This document shows positions 8,601-15,651 of a DNA stretch of 51,212 nt, piece by piece; the stretch's first letter is position 1; every line of letters starts with the position of its first letter. This DNA is from Arthrobacter bambusae (GTDB lineage Bacteria > Actinomycetota > Actinomycetes > Actinomycetales > Micrococcaceae). The DNA lies in the NCBI RefSeq assembly GCF_030812595.1, contig NZ_JAUSSZ010000019.1, forward strand, positions 1 to 51,212, given 5' to 3'. The translations under genes were made by a program, and so were the position numbers. The notes below the pieces were generated by a model. The model was not told the origin of the DNA. It ran no database searches and was given only the letters and a program-made list of their open reading frames with translations.

Positions 8601-8899
8601 CTGGCGGCGTCGATCTCGATGACGTCGAGGGAGCCGGAGCCGCCGCGAGCCAGTTCAACGCAGCTATTGCATTTGCCGCAAGGAGTGTCCGTGGGGCCTT
8701 CGGCGCAATTGAGGCAGCGGGCGAGGATGCGGGCGGACGTGGTTTTTCCGCAGCCGCGGGGGCCTGAAAAGAGGTATGCGTGGTTGACCCGGTTTTTCCG
8801 CAAGGCCGTCATGAGCGGCTCGGTGACGTGTTCCTGCCCGATAACGTCCGCGAAAGAATCGGGGCGATATCTGCGGTAAAGAGCAGTAGTAACAGTCAC
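5624..8899 (-). CDS. dnaX: DNA polymerase III subunits gamma and tau
   Basis: 1091 residues, the clamp-loader ATPase of the replicative polymerase. Walker A GPRGCGKT is at 46-53, the zinc cysteines are C65, C74, C77 and C80, Walker B DEAH is at 129-132, and the sensor region IGTIRSRTHHYPFRL is at about 208-222. AAA+ lid and collar domains run to about residue 370. The rest is an unusually long Pro/Ala/Ser/Thr-rich tail with a folded island (about 600-690, VEVIRRAWPEILQTLTKIKRSSWALVG) and a conserved C-terminal end (GVFGRAAVERILGGKLLEERSL). Short in-frame duplications (QAGPPAQAGPPAPAGPP) show slippage in the linker. No programmed frameshift site is evident. The ffs gene lies just upstream, as in many actinobacteria. 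Confidence 0.97.
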   Translation of the reverse strand: MTVTTALYRRYRPDSFADVIGQEHVTEPLMTALRKNRVNHAYLFSGPRGCGKTTSARILARCLNCAEGPTDTPCGKCNSCVELARGGSGSLDVIEIDAASHGGVDDARDLRERATFAPVRDRYKIFIIDEAHMVTSAGFNALLKIVEEPPEHIKFIFATTEPDKVIGTIRSRTHHYPFRLVPPEPLMQYLELLCQQENVPVAPGVLSLVIRAGGGSVRDSLSVLDQLMAGAGPNGLDYELAVALLGYTHASLLDDVVEAIAASDSATVFRAVDRVIQTGHDPRRFVEDLLERFRDLIIVQAMPESAQAILRGMPADQITRMRSQANNLGAAELSRAADVTNTALTEMTGATSPRLHLELLCARILLPSSEQTERGIAARIDRVERRLNYGGALPSAEAHTSPAAAAAPSTSAMPTGRPSDQPTERPTAAASPVPVSPAPGAPMSDSPMTGAAASRPAEVAKASAPTQPVASVEPPREQLTPPRVSTTDWPVDETRQQTSRPAPEQAAPAPTQAPVAPLAAQAPSAQAAGNQDRPQPAAAPAQTPAAHQTAGPVPAPAPAPAQTPAQAGPPAQAGPPAPAGPPTQGSRPATGGADVEVIRRAWPEILQTLTKIKRSSWALVGANAQVAQFDGQILTLAFSTDGLASAFSRADHAENLRQAIHQTIGMDCQITSVVGGNSAGSSEPNPKAPADPTPSERGGTSPAVPSDVDSEWGLGAAAQRPAATGTGNANTAPAPTTPATGTAAAPAAAVPAAPASEAARARPDSATQAPAPAAAPASSTSTAPSPAMAPPAPAADYSYSDDDWGPPRDEDAPPLDEEPPMDWAPAAPSGFTAMPTAGSAARAVAPSSAALTPADSAANGASVASSAPMRNSSSQAPLEKKPEASDDPWSRAVEHAPGSWVVGTESNVGSAASGTPADRAGQATSSGSATPSPVYEPAAAQMPSQPQASEPAPAPAADWSTTWSAPQATGPQAAASIPGAPAAGAPAAGSTPGGEPARSAVALEPAPATVSAPSGTGKQSLYQRLSNSPEAMAGREKAPARAAVAPGSVVEDIPSADDETIEESGVFGRAAVERILGGKLLEERSLDGMRR

Positions 8900-8937
8900 A
8901 GGGGAAACCTACCTATAGGGACTGACATTTAAATAAG

Positions 8938-9028
8938 AGACCCCTCATGCACCCGCCAGAGCCCATCTACCCTTGCTACCTTCCGGTCCTGGGGGAGTTC
9001 AACAGGATGACGCCACATGAGGGGCCGT
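8938..9028 (-). ncRNA. ffs: Signal recognition particle RNA (4.5S type)
   Basis: On the minus strand the sequence runs from CCCCTCATG (plus 9016-9024) to its complement CATGAGGGG (plus 8941-8949), closing one long hairpin. The apical part holds CCCAGGACCGGAAGGUAGCA and then GGGUAGAUGGGCUCUGG, the hallmark of the SRP RNA domain that binds Ffh (GGUCCGGAAGGAAGCAG in E. coli). About 90 nt, the small bacterial form. It lies directly upstream of dnaX, a common actinobacterial position. The end coordinates are approximate. Confidence 0.9.
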
Positions 9029-9066
9029 CGATAAGCTTACCCGAAGTTATCGAGCCCTCCGAATTT

Positions 9067-9213
9067 GGGGACATGCGCCCCGCGAGACCCAAAAAATGGG
9101 CATGTCCCTTTTGCGGTGCAGCGTCCCAAGGGACATGTCCCCTGTGAGGGCCAAGGACTGGACATATCAGGATTATGTCCAGTGCTCGCGGGCAGGGGAG
9201 GGCATGTCCAGTG
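9067..9213. repeat. Cluster of GGACATGTCC-type palindromes
   Basis: In the 190-bp gap between ffs and the YqfO-like gene there are five related elements. They are GGGGACATGCGCCCC (9067-9081), GGGCATGTCCC (9098-9108), the perfect palindrome GGGACATGTCCC (9130-9141), the inverted repeat ACTGGACATA / TATGTCCAGT (9157-9166 and 9174-9183), and GGGCATGTCCAGTG (9200-9213). They do not code for protein. They may be hairpins, protein sites or degenerate copies of a dispersed repeat. Confidence 0.75.
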
Positions 9214-9218
9214 AGGGG

Positions 9219-9542
9219 CTATCGCCAGCCGTTGACGGGCCAGGTCATGAATGCAGGCTCCTCATAAGGGTGGGCCGAGCGCAGAGCTTGCACTACGGCA
9301 TCGAGCACGTGCGCCTCAACCACGCACTCGACCCGTATTTCCGCCACTGTTTCGCCTTGCCCCACCGTTCCGATAAACGGCTGCGCTCCGGGCAACGGGG
9401 TGAATCGCCCGGTGCCCGGAGTGGTGAAGGAGCAGTGCGAATAGTCGCCGATTCTGCCAGCCCCGGCATCGCCGATCGCAGCCAGCAAGCTTTTACTGTG
9501 GGATGCCGGGACGTAGACAACAAGGGCGTTGAGTTGGCTCAT
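9219..9542 (-). CDS. NIF3/YqfO-type small domain protein
   Basis: 107 residues. The pattern ALVVYVPASHSKSLLAAIGDAGAGRIGDYSHCSFTTPGTGRF, then the paired-strand part VAEIRVECVV and the final RSAHPYEEPAF, is characteristic of the ferredoxin-like (CutA-like) domain inserted in NIF3/YqfO proteins, here standing alone. The HPYEEPA motif is almost invariant in that family. The function is unknown; full-length NIF3 proteins bind two metal ions, but this stand-alone domain lacks those residues. It is transcribed towards ffs, with the palindrome cluster after its stop. The start ATG has only a weak ribosome site. Confidence 0.8.
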   Translation of the reverse strand: MSQLNALVVYVPASHSKSLLAAIGDAGAGRIGDYSHCSFTTPGTGRFTPLPGAQPFIGTVGQGETVAEIRVECVVEAHVLDAVVQALRSAHPYEEPAFMTWPVNGWR

Positions 9543-9722
9543 GGCACCATCGTCCCAGTGGTCGCTTAGAAACAGGTCAAGGGACGGTTTTTAATCTCCA
9601 TTGCCAAACGGCTGAACGCGGCGGACTATGGGTATGTACACCGATTGGGGCAATCTCAAGGTTGTGAGGTGCAGGGCCTGGTTTCAGGGGCTGGACCCAG
9701 CAGCTCAACGGTGTGCCGGAGG

Positions 9723-9750
9723 AATGGACGCATTGGGGGCGTCCATTTTT
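9723..9750 (+). terminator. Orphan plus-strand terminator
   Basis: AATGGACGC (9723-9731) pairs with GCGTCCATT (9739-9747) around a 7-nt loop and runs into TTTTT, so it fits termination on the plus strand only. No plus-strand gene precedes it. The 9543-9853 interval holds no convincing protein gene, only this hairpin and a probable tRNA promoter. A short untranslated transcript from about 9580 is possible. Confidence 0.6.
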
Positions 9751-9796
9751 ACGTTTAAGCGCACGGGCGGCCCCCTTGGCACCATGACGGCCCCGA

Positions 9797-9826
9797 TTGG
9801 GCGATGCCGAAATTCTCGGGTACAGT
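9797..9826 (+). promoter_or_regulatory. Probable tRNA-Ser promoter
   Basis: TTGGGC (9797-9802) and TACAGT (9821-9826) are separated by 18 bp and lie 27 bp before the mature 5' end of the tRNA. This is a reasonable sigma-A type promoter. Confidence 0.45.
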
Positions 9827-9853
9827 GGAGTCTGCTTTTGATTCAGAAGCAAT

Positions 9854-9938
9854 GGAGAATTCGCCTAGCGGCCTATGGCGCACGCCTGGAACGCGTGTTG
9901 GGTTAACGCCCTCGGGGGTTCAAATCCCCCATTCTCCG
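9854..9938 (+). tRNA. tRNA-Ser (anticodon GGA)
   Basis: A class II tRNA of 85 nt. The acceptor stem GGAGAAT pairs with ATTCTCC (9931-9937) with discriminator G. The anticodon stem-loop CACGC-CTGGAAC-GCGTG gives anticodon GGA, which reads TCC and TCT serine codons. A long variable arm follows, then the T arm GGGGGTTCAAATCCCCC. CCA is not encoded. A strong terminator lies 7 nt downstream. Confidence 0.97.
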
Positions 9939-9944
9939 CGTTTT

Positions 9945-9973
9945 GGCCCCGGTCCCTTTGACCGGGGCCTTTT
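9945..9973 (+). terminator. Terminator after tRNA-Ser
   Basis: GGCCCCGGTC (9945-9954) pairs perfectly with GACCGGGGCC (9960-9969) around CCTTT and is followed by TTTT. It ends the tRNA transcript and may also catch transcription from the convergent LysR gene. Confidence 0.85.
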
Positions 9974-10040
9974 GCGTTCCCGGATAGTGTGCTGACCCTC
10001 GGCAGCTCGGCCACCCCGCAACCCCACAACCCCGCAACCC

Positions 10041-10940
10041 CTACGCCCGTTCCGCGGCCACGCGTTCCAGAACTTCCCGGCACGCAAGGATCGCCGGGTG
10101 GATCCGGCCCGCGGTTCGCGTCGAGGTGAAGACCGTCCGCTTGGCATGCCCGGGAAGGTCCAGTAGTTGGACTGGCGTGGTCCTCCCGGTCCAGACGAGG
10201 TCCGGCATGAGGGCCACGGCATTGCCCGACTCGATAAGCCGGATTTGTGCTTGGAGGTCGGCGGTTTCGTAACGGACGTCGGGCTCGAAGCCGGCGGAAC
10301 GGCATGCTTGCTCCGCCCAGTGGCGGGACGCCGCACCGCGCGGTTCCATGACCCACGGCAGTGCAGCGGTGTCCGCGAGTGAGGAAATCGATTCGCCCCC
10401 CAAGCCAATCGGGGGAGTGGCCAGCCTGATGGCATCGCTGGTCAGGGTGGCCCGGTCCAGGCCGGGATGGTGTGGGGCCGCGTGCCCCGGGTATTGCTCA
10501 GCCACCACGATGTCGAAGTCGCGGGCCCAGGTTTCATAGAGCGCAGTTTCGGGTTCGCGTTGGATCATTTCGACGCGCACTTCGGGATACTCGCCCTTCA
10601 TGATGGTGAGGAAGTCCGGCATGAGCGCCAAGGCGGCGGTTTGGAACACGGCCAGCCGGACCGTGCCGGTCACGGTGGAGAGCGACGCGGCTAGATCCGT
10701 CTCCGCCCGCTCGAGGGTTGCCAGCAAGGACGCCGCGTGCTCCACAAGGATCTCGGCCTGCGGTGTGAGCTGTACCCGTCGGCCGGATTTTCTCAACAGT
10801 TTCACGCCGGCTTCTTTCTCCAGCAAAGTCAGCTGTTGGGACACCGACGACGGACTGTACTTCATCGCGTCAGCCACCTCTGCGAGCGTTCCGCGGATCT
10901 TTAATTCGTGCAGCAAGCGCAGCCTGCGGACATCCAGCAT
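10041..10940 (-). CDS. LysR-family regulator, probably of proline catabolism
   Basis: 299 residues from ATG at 10940, which has GGAG before it; the longer open frame upstream is not needed for the family. The N-terminal winged helix-turn-helix reads MLDVRRLRLLHELKIRGTLAEVADAMKYSPSSVSQQLTLLEKEAGVKLL in two parts (residues 1-24 and 25-49). A periplasmic-binding-like effector domain follows (about 90-290, with GTVRLAVFQTAALALMPDFL). It is divergently transcribed from putA with 124 bp between the starts, so putA is the likely target and proline or a metabolite the likely effector. That assignment is by position, since the effector is not readable. Confidence 0.85.
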   Translation of the reverse strand: MLDVRRLRLLHELKIRGTLAEVADAMKYSPSSVSQQLTLLEKEAGVKLLRKSGRRVQLTPQAEILVEHAASLLATLERAETDLAASLSTVTGTVRLAVFQTAALALMPDFLTIMKGEYPEVRVEMIQREPETALYETWARDFDIVVAEQYPGHAAPHHPGLDRATLTSDAIRLATPPIGLGGESISSLADTAALPWVMEPRGAASRHWAEQACRSAGFEPDVRYETADLQAQIRLIESGNAVALMPDLVWTGRTTPVQLLDLPGHAKRTVFTSTRTAGRIHPAILACREVLERVAAERA

Positions 10941-11064
10941 TCGGCTCTCCAAAAGGGTCGTGAAAGCTAATGAATATTCTTCAGAAAAGATCGCTTTTCC
11001 TAATCTGATTGTAGATCCATACTGATGGAAACAAAGCACTCTCCGCACCAAAGGAACGAAGCGC

Positions 11065-14000
11065 ATGAGCACACCAACCCGGGATCCGAGCATCGAAGCC
11101 AGGACACCGTCCACCCCGGACTCCGAGCATCAGGAACTTCCCCACGAAGAGTTGGCCCACGAGGCCATCCGACTGGTTCGACACTGGCTCACCGAAGCCG
11201 CAAAGGTGCCCGTTGACGTTTCCGCGCAACGCCTCGCCGGCGTCCTTAAGGACCCGAATGGCCTGGACTTCACGGTGGGATTCGTCGACGGCGTCATCCG
11301 CCCCGAGGACCTGACCGTCGCGGGCCGCAACCTGGCCAAGCTTGCCCCGAAGGTCCCGGCCTTCCTGCCCTGGTACATGCGCGCGGCCGTACGCACTGGA
11401 GGCGTCATGGCCACGGTCCTGCCGCAGGTGGTCATCCCGATCGCCCGCAAAGTCCTCCGCGACATGGTGGGCCACCTGATCGTGGACGCCACGGATGCAA
11501 AGCTCGGGCCGGCCATCGCCAAGATCAAGCAGAACGGCGTCCACCTGAACGTGAACCTGCTGGGCGAGGCCGTCCTTGGTGAACGCGAAGCCAGCCGCCG
11601 CCTCGAGGGAACCCTCAAGCTCCTGGCCCGTGACGACGTCGACTACGTCTCCATCAAGGAATCCTCCACCGTGGCCCCGCATTCCCTGTGGGCCTTCGAC
11701 GAAGCCGTGGACCACGTCGTCGAAAAGCTCATGCCGCTCTACCGGCTTGCCGCGTCCTTCCCCAAGCCCAAGTTCATCAACCTGGACATGGAGGAATACA
11801 AGGACCTCAGCCTCACCATGGCCGTGTTCAAGCGCATCCTGGACAAGCCGGAATTCAAGAACCTCGAGGCCGGCATCGTGCTGCAGGCCTACCTCCCGGA
11901 CGCGCTCTCGGCAATGCAGGACCTGCAGGAGTGGGCTGCGGCCCGCCGGGCAAACGGCGGCGCTCCCATCAAGGTGCGCGTCGTCAAGGGCGCCAACCTG
12001 CCCATGGAACAGGTCCAGGCCTCCATCCAGGGCTGGCCGCTCGCCACGTGGGGCACCAAGCAGGATTCGGACACCAACTACAAGCGCGTCCTGAACTATG
12101 CCCTCACCCCCGAGCGCACCGATGCTGTCCGTATCGGCGTCGCCGGCCACAACCTCTTCGACGTTGCCTTCGCGTGGCTCCTGGCCAAGGAACGGAACGT
12201 CACGAAGGCCATCGAGTTCGAGATGCTCCTTGGCATGGCAACGGGCCAGGCCACGGCCGTCCGCAAGGATGTCGGCAGCCTCCTGTTGTACACGCCGGTA
12301 GTGCACCCAGGCGAGTTCGACGTCGCCATCGCCTACCTGATCCGCCGCCTCGAAGAAGGCGCCAGCCAGGACAACTTCATGTCTGCTGTGTTCGAGCTCA
12401 GCGATAACGAAGGGCTCTTCGAGCGCGAGAAGAACCGCTTCCTGGCATCCCTCGCAGCCTTGGATGACTCCGTTCCGCTTCCCAACCGCACGCAGGACCG
12501 CAATAAGCCAGCGGCGCCGGCGCCGACGGACCATTTCGCCAACACTCCTGACACGGACCCCGCACTCCCCGCCAACCGTGCCTGGGGCCGCGCCATCCTG
12601 GACCGCGTGCCGGGCTCCACCGCCGGCAACGACATCGTAGAAGACAGCAAGGTCAGCGACCCCCAGGAACTGGAACGCATCATTGCCGCCGCCGTCGAAC
12701 ACGGCAAAGCCTGGGGCGCCCTTCCCGCGGCCGAGCGCGCAGCCATCCTGCACCGCGCAGGCGACATCCTGGAATCCCGCCGCGCCGAACTCCTTGAGGT
12801 CATGGCCTCCGAGACCGGCAAGACGATCGAACAGGGCGACCCCGAGGTCAGCGAAGCAATCGACTTCGCGCACTACTACGCCGAACGCGCCAAGGACCTG
12901 GAAAAGGTCGACGGCGCCACGTTCGTCCCGGCCAACCTCACCGTGGTGACCCCGCCGTGGAACTTCCCGGTGGCAATCCCCGCGGGCTCTACGCTGGCGG
13001 CACTCGCGGCTGGATCCGCCGTCGTGATCAAGCCGGCAAAGCAGGCCCGCCGCTCCGGTTCCGTCATGGTGGACGCACTGTGGGAAGCCGGCGTGCCGCG
13101 CGAAGTGCTGGCGCTTGTGCAGCTCGAAGAACGCGAGCTGGGCACCCAGCTCGTTTCGCACCCCAGCGTGGACCGCGTGATCCTCACAGGCGGTTACGAG
13201 ACCGCTGAGCTCTTCCGCTCCTTCCGGCAGGACCTCCCGCTTCTTGCGGAGACCTCGGGCAAGAACGCCATCATCGTCACCCCGCATGCGGACCTCGATC
13301 TTGCCGCCAAGGACGTTGTGTACTCGGCCTTCGGGCACGCCGGACAGAAGTGCTCAGCCGCTTCTCTGGTGATCCTGGTCGGTTCCGTTGCCACCTCCGA
13401 GCGCTTCCACAACCAACTCGTGGATGCAGCCCGCTCGCTCAAGGTGGGCTACCCGGAAGAGGCCACCACCCAGATGGGTCCGATCATCGAACCGGCCAAC
13501 GGCAAGCTCCTCAACGCGTTGACGACCCTCGGCGACGGTGAGAGCTGGGCCGTGAAGCCGGAGAAGCTGGACGAGACCGGCCGCTTGTGGTCCCCGGGCA
13601 TCCGGTTCGGCGTCAAGCGCGGCTCCTACTTCCACCTGACCGAGTTCTTCGGCCCGGTCCTCGGTGTTATGACCGCGTCCACCTTGGAAGAAGCCATCGC
13701 CATCCAGAACGAGATCGAATACGGCCTCACTGCCGGACTGCACTCGCTCGATTCCGATGAAATGGGCGTCTGGCTGGAGACCATCCAAGCCGGCAACCTT
13801 TACGTGAACCGCGGCATCACGGGCGCCATCGTCCAGCGGCAGCCGTTCGGCGGCTGGAAGAAATCGGCCGTGGGCGCGGGCACCAAGGCCGGTGGACCCA
13901 ACTACCTGGTCGGACTGGGCAGCTGGCTCCCGGCCGAGCCCGGCGCCAAGCGCGGTGCCACGCTCAAGGGTGCTGCCGCATCGATCCTCGCGGCAGCGAA

Positions 14001-14550
14001 CGCTTCGGGCGTTGACTCGAGCGACGCGGAGGCCCTGCAGAAGGCGCTCTTCAGCGACGCCGAGGCATGGGCCACGGAGTTCGGCACCCGCAAGGACGTT
14101 TCCGGCCTGAGCGCCGAGCGCAACGTGTTCCGGTACAGGGCAGTCCCTGTGACGATCCGCCTGTCCGAGGGCGGGAAGCTCGTGGACTTGCTTCGCGTCG
14201 TGGCAGCGGGGGCAGTGGCGGGTTCGGCACTCACGGTGTCCTCCGCCGTCGAGCTTCCCGAAGCTGTCGTCGCTGCGTTCGCTGGCCTCAGCGTGAGCAC
14301 CCGCATCCAGAACGACGCCGAATGGCTGGCTTCTGCGGCCGGCATCAACGGTGGCCGCATCCGCCTGATCGGCGGCGACAGCAGCGCGTTGAGCGCAGCG
14401 ACCGGTGGCCGTCCCGACGTCGCGATCTACCACGGCACGGTCACCCCGGCCGGACGCATCGAGATGCTGCCGTTCCTGCACGAGCAGGCCATCAGCATCA
14501 CCGCGCACCGCTTCGGCACTCCGAACCACCTGTCGGACGCGCTGATCTAG
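11065..14550 (+). CDS. putA: Bifunctional proline dehydrogenase / L-glutamate gamma-semialdehyde dehydrogenase
   Basis: 1161 residues. The enzyme oxidises proline to glutamate in two steps: an FAD-dependent proline dehydrogenase barrel (about residues 100-430) and an NAD-dependent aldehyde dehydrogenase (about 540-960). In the second domain E729 (AETSGKN) and C763 (GHAGQKCSAA) are the general base and nucleophile, 34 residues apart as in other aldehyde dehydrogenases. WNFPVAIPAG is the NAD-site loop. The last 200 residues resemble the non-catalytic aldehyde-dehydrogenase-like tail of long PutA forms. There is no ribbon-helix-helix domain at the N-terminus, so it does not regulate its own gene; the divergent LysR protein probably does. 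A ribosome site (AAAGGAACGAAG) precedes the ATG. Confidence 0.96.
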   Translation: MSTPTRDPSIEARTPSTPDSEHQELPHEELAHEAIRLVRHWLTEAAKVPVDVSAQRLAGVLKDPNGLDFTVGFVDGVIRPEDLTVAGRNLAKLAPKVPAFLPWYMRAAVRTGGVMATVLPQVVIPIARKVLRDMVGHLIVDATDAKLGPAIAKIKQNGVHLNVNLLGEAVLGEREASRRLEGTLKLLARDDVDYVSIKESSTVAPHSLWAFDEAVDHVVEKLMPLYRLAASFPKPKFINLDMEEYKDLSLTMAVFKRILDKPEFKNLEAGIVLQAYLPDALSAMQDLQEWAAARRANGGAPIKVRVVKGANLPMEQVQASIQGWPLATWGTKQDSDTNYKRVLNYALTPERTDAVRIGVAGHNLFDVAFAWLLAKERNVTKAIEFEMLLGMATGQATAVRKDVGSLLLYTPVVHPGEFDVAIAYLIRRLEEGASQDNFMSAVFELSDNEGLFEREKNRFLASLAALDDSVPLPNRTQDRNKPAAPAPTDHFANTPDTDPALPANRAWGRAILDRVPGSTAGNDIVEDSKVSDPQELERIIAAAVEHGKAWGALPAAERAAILHRAGDILESRRAELLEVMASETGKTIEQGDPEVSEAIDFAHYYAERAKDLEKVDGATFVPANLTVVTPPWNFPVAIPAGSTLAALAAGSAVVIKPAKQARRSGSVMVDALWEAGVPREVLALVQLEERELGTQLVSHPSVDRVILTGGYETAELFRSFRQDLPLLAETSGKNAIIVTPHADLDLAAKDVVYSAFGHAGQKCSAASLVILVGSVATSERFHNQLVDAARSLKVGYPEEATTQMGPIIEPANGKLLNALTTLGDGESWAVKPEKLDETGRLWSPGIRFGVKRGSYFHLTEFFGPVLGVMTASTLEEAIAIQNEIEYGLTAGLHSLDSDEMGVWLETIQAGNLYVNRGITGAIVQRQPFGGWKKSAVGAGTKAGGPNYLVGLGSWLPAEPGAKRGATLKGAAASILAAANASGVDSSDAEALQKALFSDAEAWATEFGTRKDVSGLSAERNVFRYRAVPVTIRLSEGGKLVDLLRVVAAGAVAGSALTVSSAVELPEAVVAAFAGLSVSTRIQNDAEWLASAAGINGGRIRLIGGDSSALSAATGGRPDVAIYHGTVTPAGRIEMLPFLHEQAISITAHRFGTPNHLSDALI

Positions 14551-14586
14551 CGATCCGCCGAATCCGCCGAACCCAGCATTCTGCCG

Positions 14587-14632
14587 AGAAGCCCGGCGGA
14601 ACGGCCACAAGCCGTTTCGCCGGGCTTCTTTG
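14587..14632. terminator. Strong terminator between putA and the convergent oxygenase gene
   Basis: AGAAGCCCGGCGGAACGGC (14587-14605) pairs with GCCGTTTCGCCGGGCTTCT (14611-14629), a 19-bp stem with one G-T pair, closed by CACAA and followed by TTT. It lies 36 bp after the putA stop and just before the stop of the minus-strand gene at 14636. Confidence 0.88.
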
Positions 14633-14635
14633 CGC

Positions 14636-15547
14636 CTATGCCTGGTACCCCAGGCGGCGCAGCCGTTGCCGGGCGGCCTGCTCGCTTGGGCCGCTGCGGC
14701 CCAAAGTCAGTCGCACGATGGCGAGGACCACCCGCGCGGCGAGAATCGACGGCAGCGGGATGGGTCCAAAACGGGCCTTTTCCAGCCCCAGCAGTTTCCG
14801 ATACCGGGGCTCCAGGCTGGCCACGGCTGCGGCGAACAAAATCCGGTAACCGGGTTGCAGCGACGCTTTCAACGGGGGATGCCGGATGAAATCGATGGTT
14901 TCCATGAGCCGCTCGTCCGCGCGGAGATGGCCGGAGGCGTACCACTGGTCCATTTCCGACGCCACTTCGGCGAGGCTCAGGGGAGGGTCCTCGACACCCA
15001 TCAGGCGGCCCGCTTGGGCCCACTCGCGGACGTAGGCGTCGGCGCCGCCGGGGACCGCCCCACCCCAGATCCGGTGCGCCGCCACGAAGGAATCCGCGTA
15101 CGCAACGTGGACCCAGCGGAGAAGCTCGGGATCATTGGCTGAATACTGGCGGGTCTGTCCCTGGGCGTCGACGTAGCTGCCCTTGACGGAGTCGTGGACC
15201 CTTCGCACGAAATGGGTTGCCGTCTGGGCGGCGTCCATGGAGCCGTAGCTCACCGTGAATATCCACCGGATCGTGTTTGCTAGCCGCCCGAGGGGATCCC
15301 TTTTGAAGCCTGAATGGTCGTACACCCCGGCCAAGGCACCGGGGTGCAGGGACTGCATGAGCAGCACCCGGATTCCGGCGACGATCGTGGACATTGATCC
15401 GTGGACGGCCCAGACGGCCGAGCCGGGGAGGTGGTATCCGGGGTCGTTTCCGTCAGCAAGCCGCAACACCCAGTCAGGAGTGGACTGCGGATGGCCCGTA
15501 AAAGTCATCCGCAGTTCCGATTGCCACTTCTTCAGGAAGTTGACCAT
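14636..15547 (-). CDS. MpaB-type oxygenase / DUF2236 protein
   Basis: 303 residues from ATG at 15547 (MVNFLKKW). The family pattern is clear: GSAVWAVHGSMSTIVAGIRVLLMQSLHPGALAGVYDHSGFKRDPLGRL, followed by RVHDSVKG, LRWVHVAYADSFVAA and the C-terminal RLGY end. The conserved histidines in LHPGAL, RVHD and WVHVAY match those that ligate haem in the latex-clearing protein and MpaB oxygenases. Members are soluble or membrane-bound haem proteins of mostly unknown substrate. It has no signal peptide. It is a single gene between two terminator-like hairpins; the neighbours do not hint at a substrate. The start is moderately certain because the ribosome site is weak. Confidence 0.8.
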   Translation of the reverse strand: MVNFLKKWQSELRMTFTGHPQSTPDWVLRLADGNDPGYHLPGSAVWAVHGSMSTIVAGIRVLLMQSLHPGALAGVYDHSGFKRDPLGRLANTIRWIFTVSYGSMDAAQTATHFVRRVHDSVKGSYVDAQGQTRQYSANDPELLRWVHVAYADSFVAAHRIWGGAVPGGADAYVREWAQAGRLMGVEDPPLSLAEVASEMDQWYASGHLRADERLMETIDFIRHPPLKASLQPGYRILFAAAVASLEPRYRKLLGLEKARFGPIPLPSILAARVVLAIVRLTLGRSGPSEQAARQRLRRLGYQA

Positions 15548-15599
15548 GGTCCATTGTTGCGCAGCTTTTGCTTGGCGCAAGCCGCGGCCTTGCTTACTC

Positions 15600-15636
15600 A
15601 GGTGCCGGTCCGCTGCGGGACAGCGGGCCGGCACCT
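15600..15636 (-). terminator. Hairpin after the efflux-pump gene
   Basis: AGGTGCCGGTCCGCTG (15600-15615) pairs with CAGCGGGCCGGCACCT (15621-15636) with one mismatch around CGGGA. It begins 16 nt beyond the stop of the minus-strand transporter gene and most likely ends its transcript. The only T-run is on the plus side (TTTCA), so the direction is not certain. Confidence 0.6.
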
Positions 15637-15651
15637 TTCACGCGAATCCGC

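Noticed and set aside
5624..8899. Programmed frameshift in dnaX giving gamma
   Set aside because: No slippery A-run with a downstream hairpin was found in the region after the AAA+ domains.
9804..9995. Short open frame over tRNA-Ser
   Set aside because: It runs through the tRNA gene and its terminator, so it is not coding.
10981..13338. 785-codon open frame antisense to putA
   Set aside because: It mirrors the putA reading frame in high-GC DNA, has no recognisable domain or ribosome site, and putA is certain.
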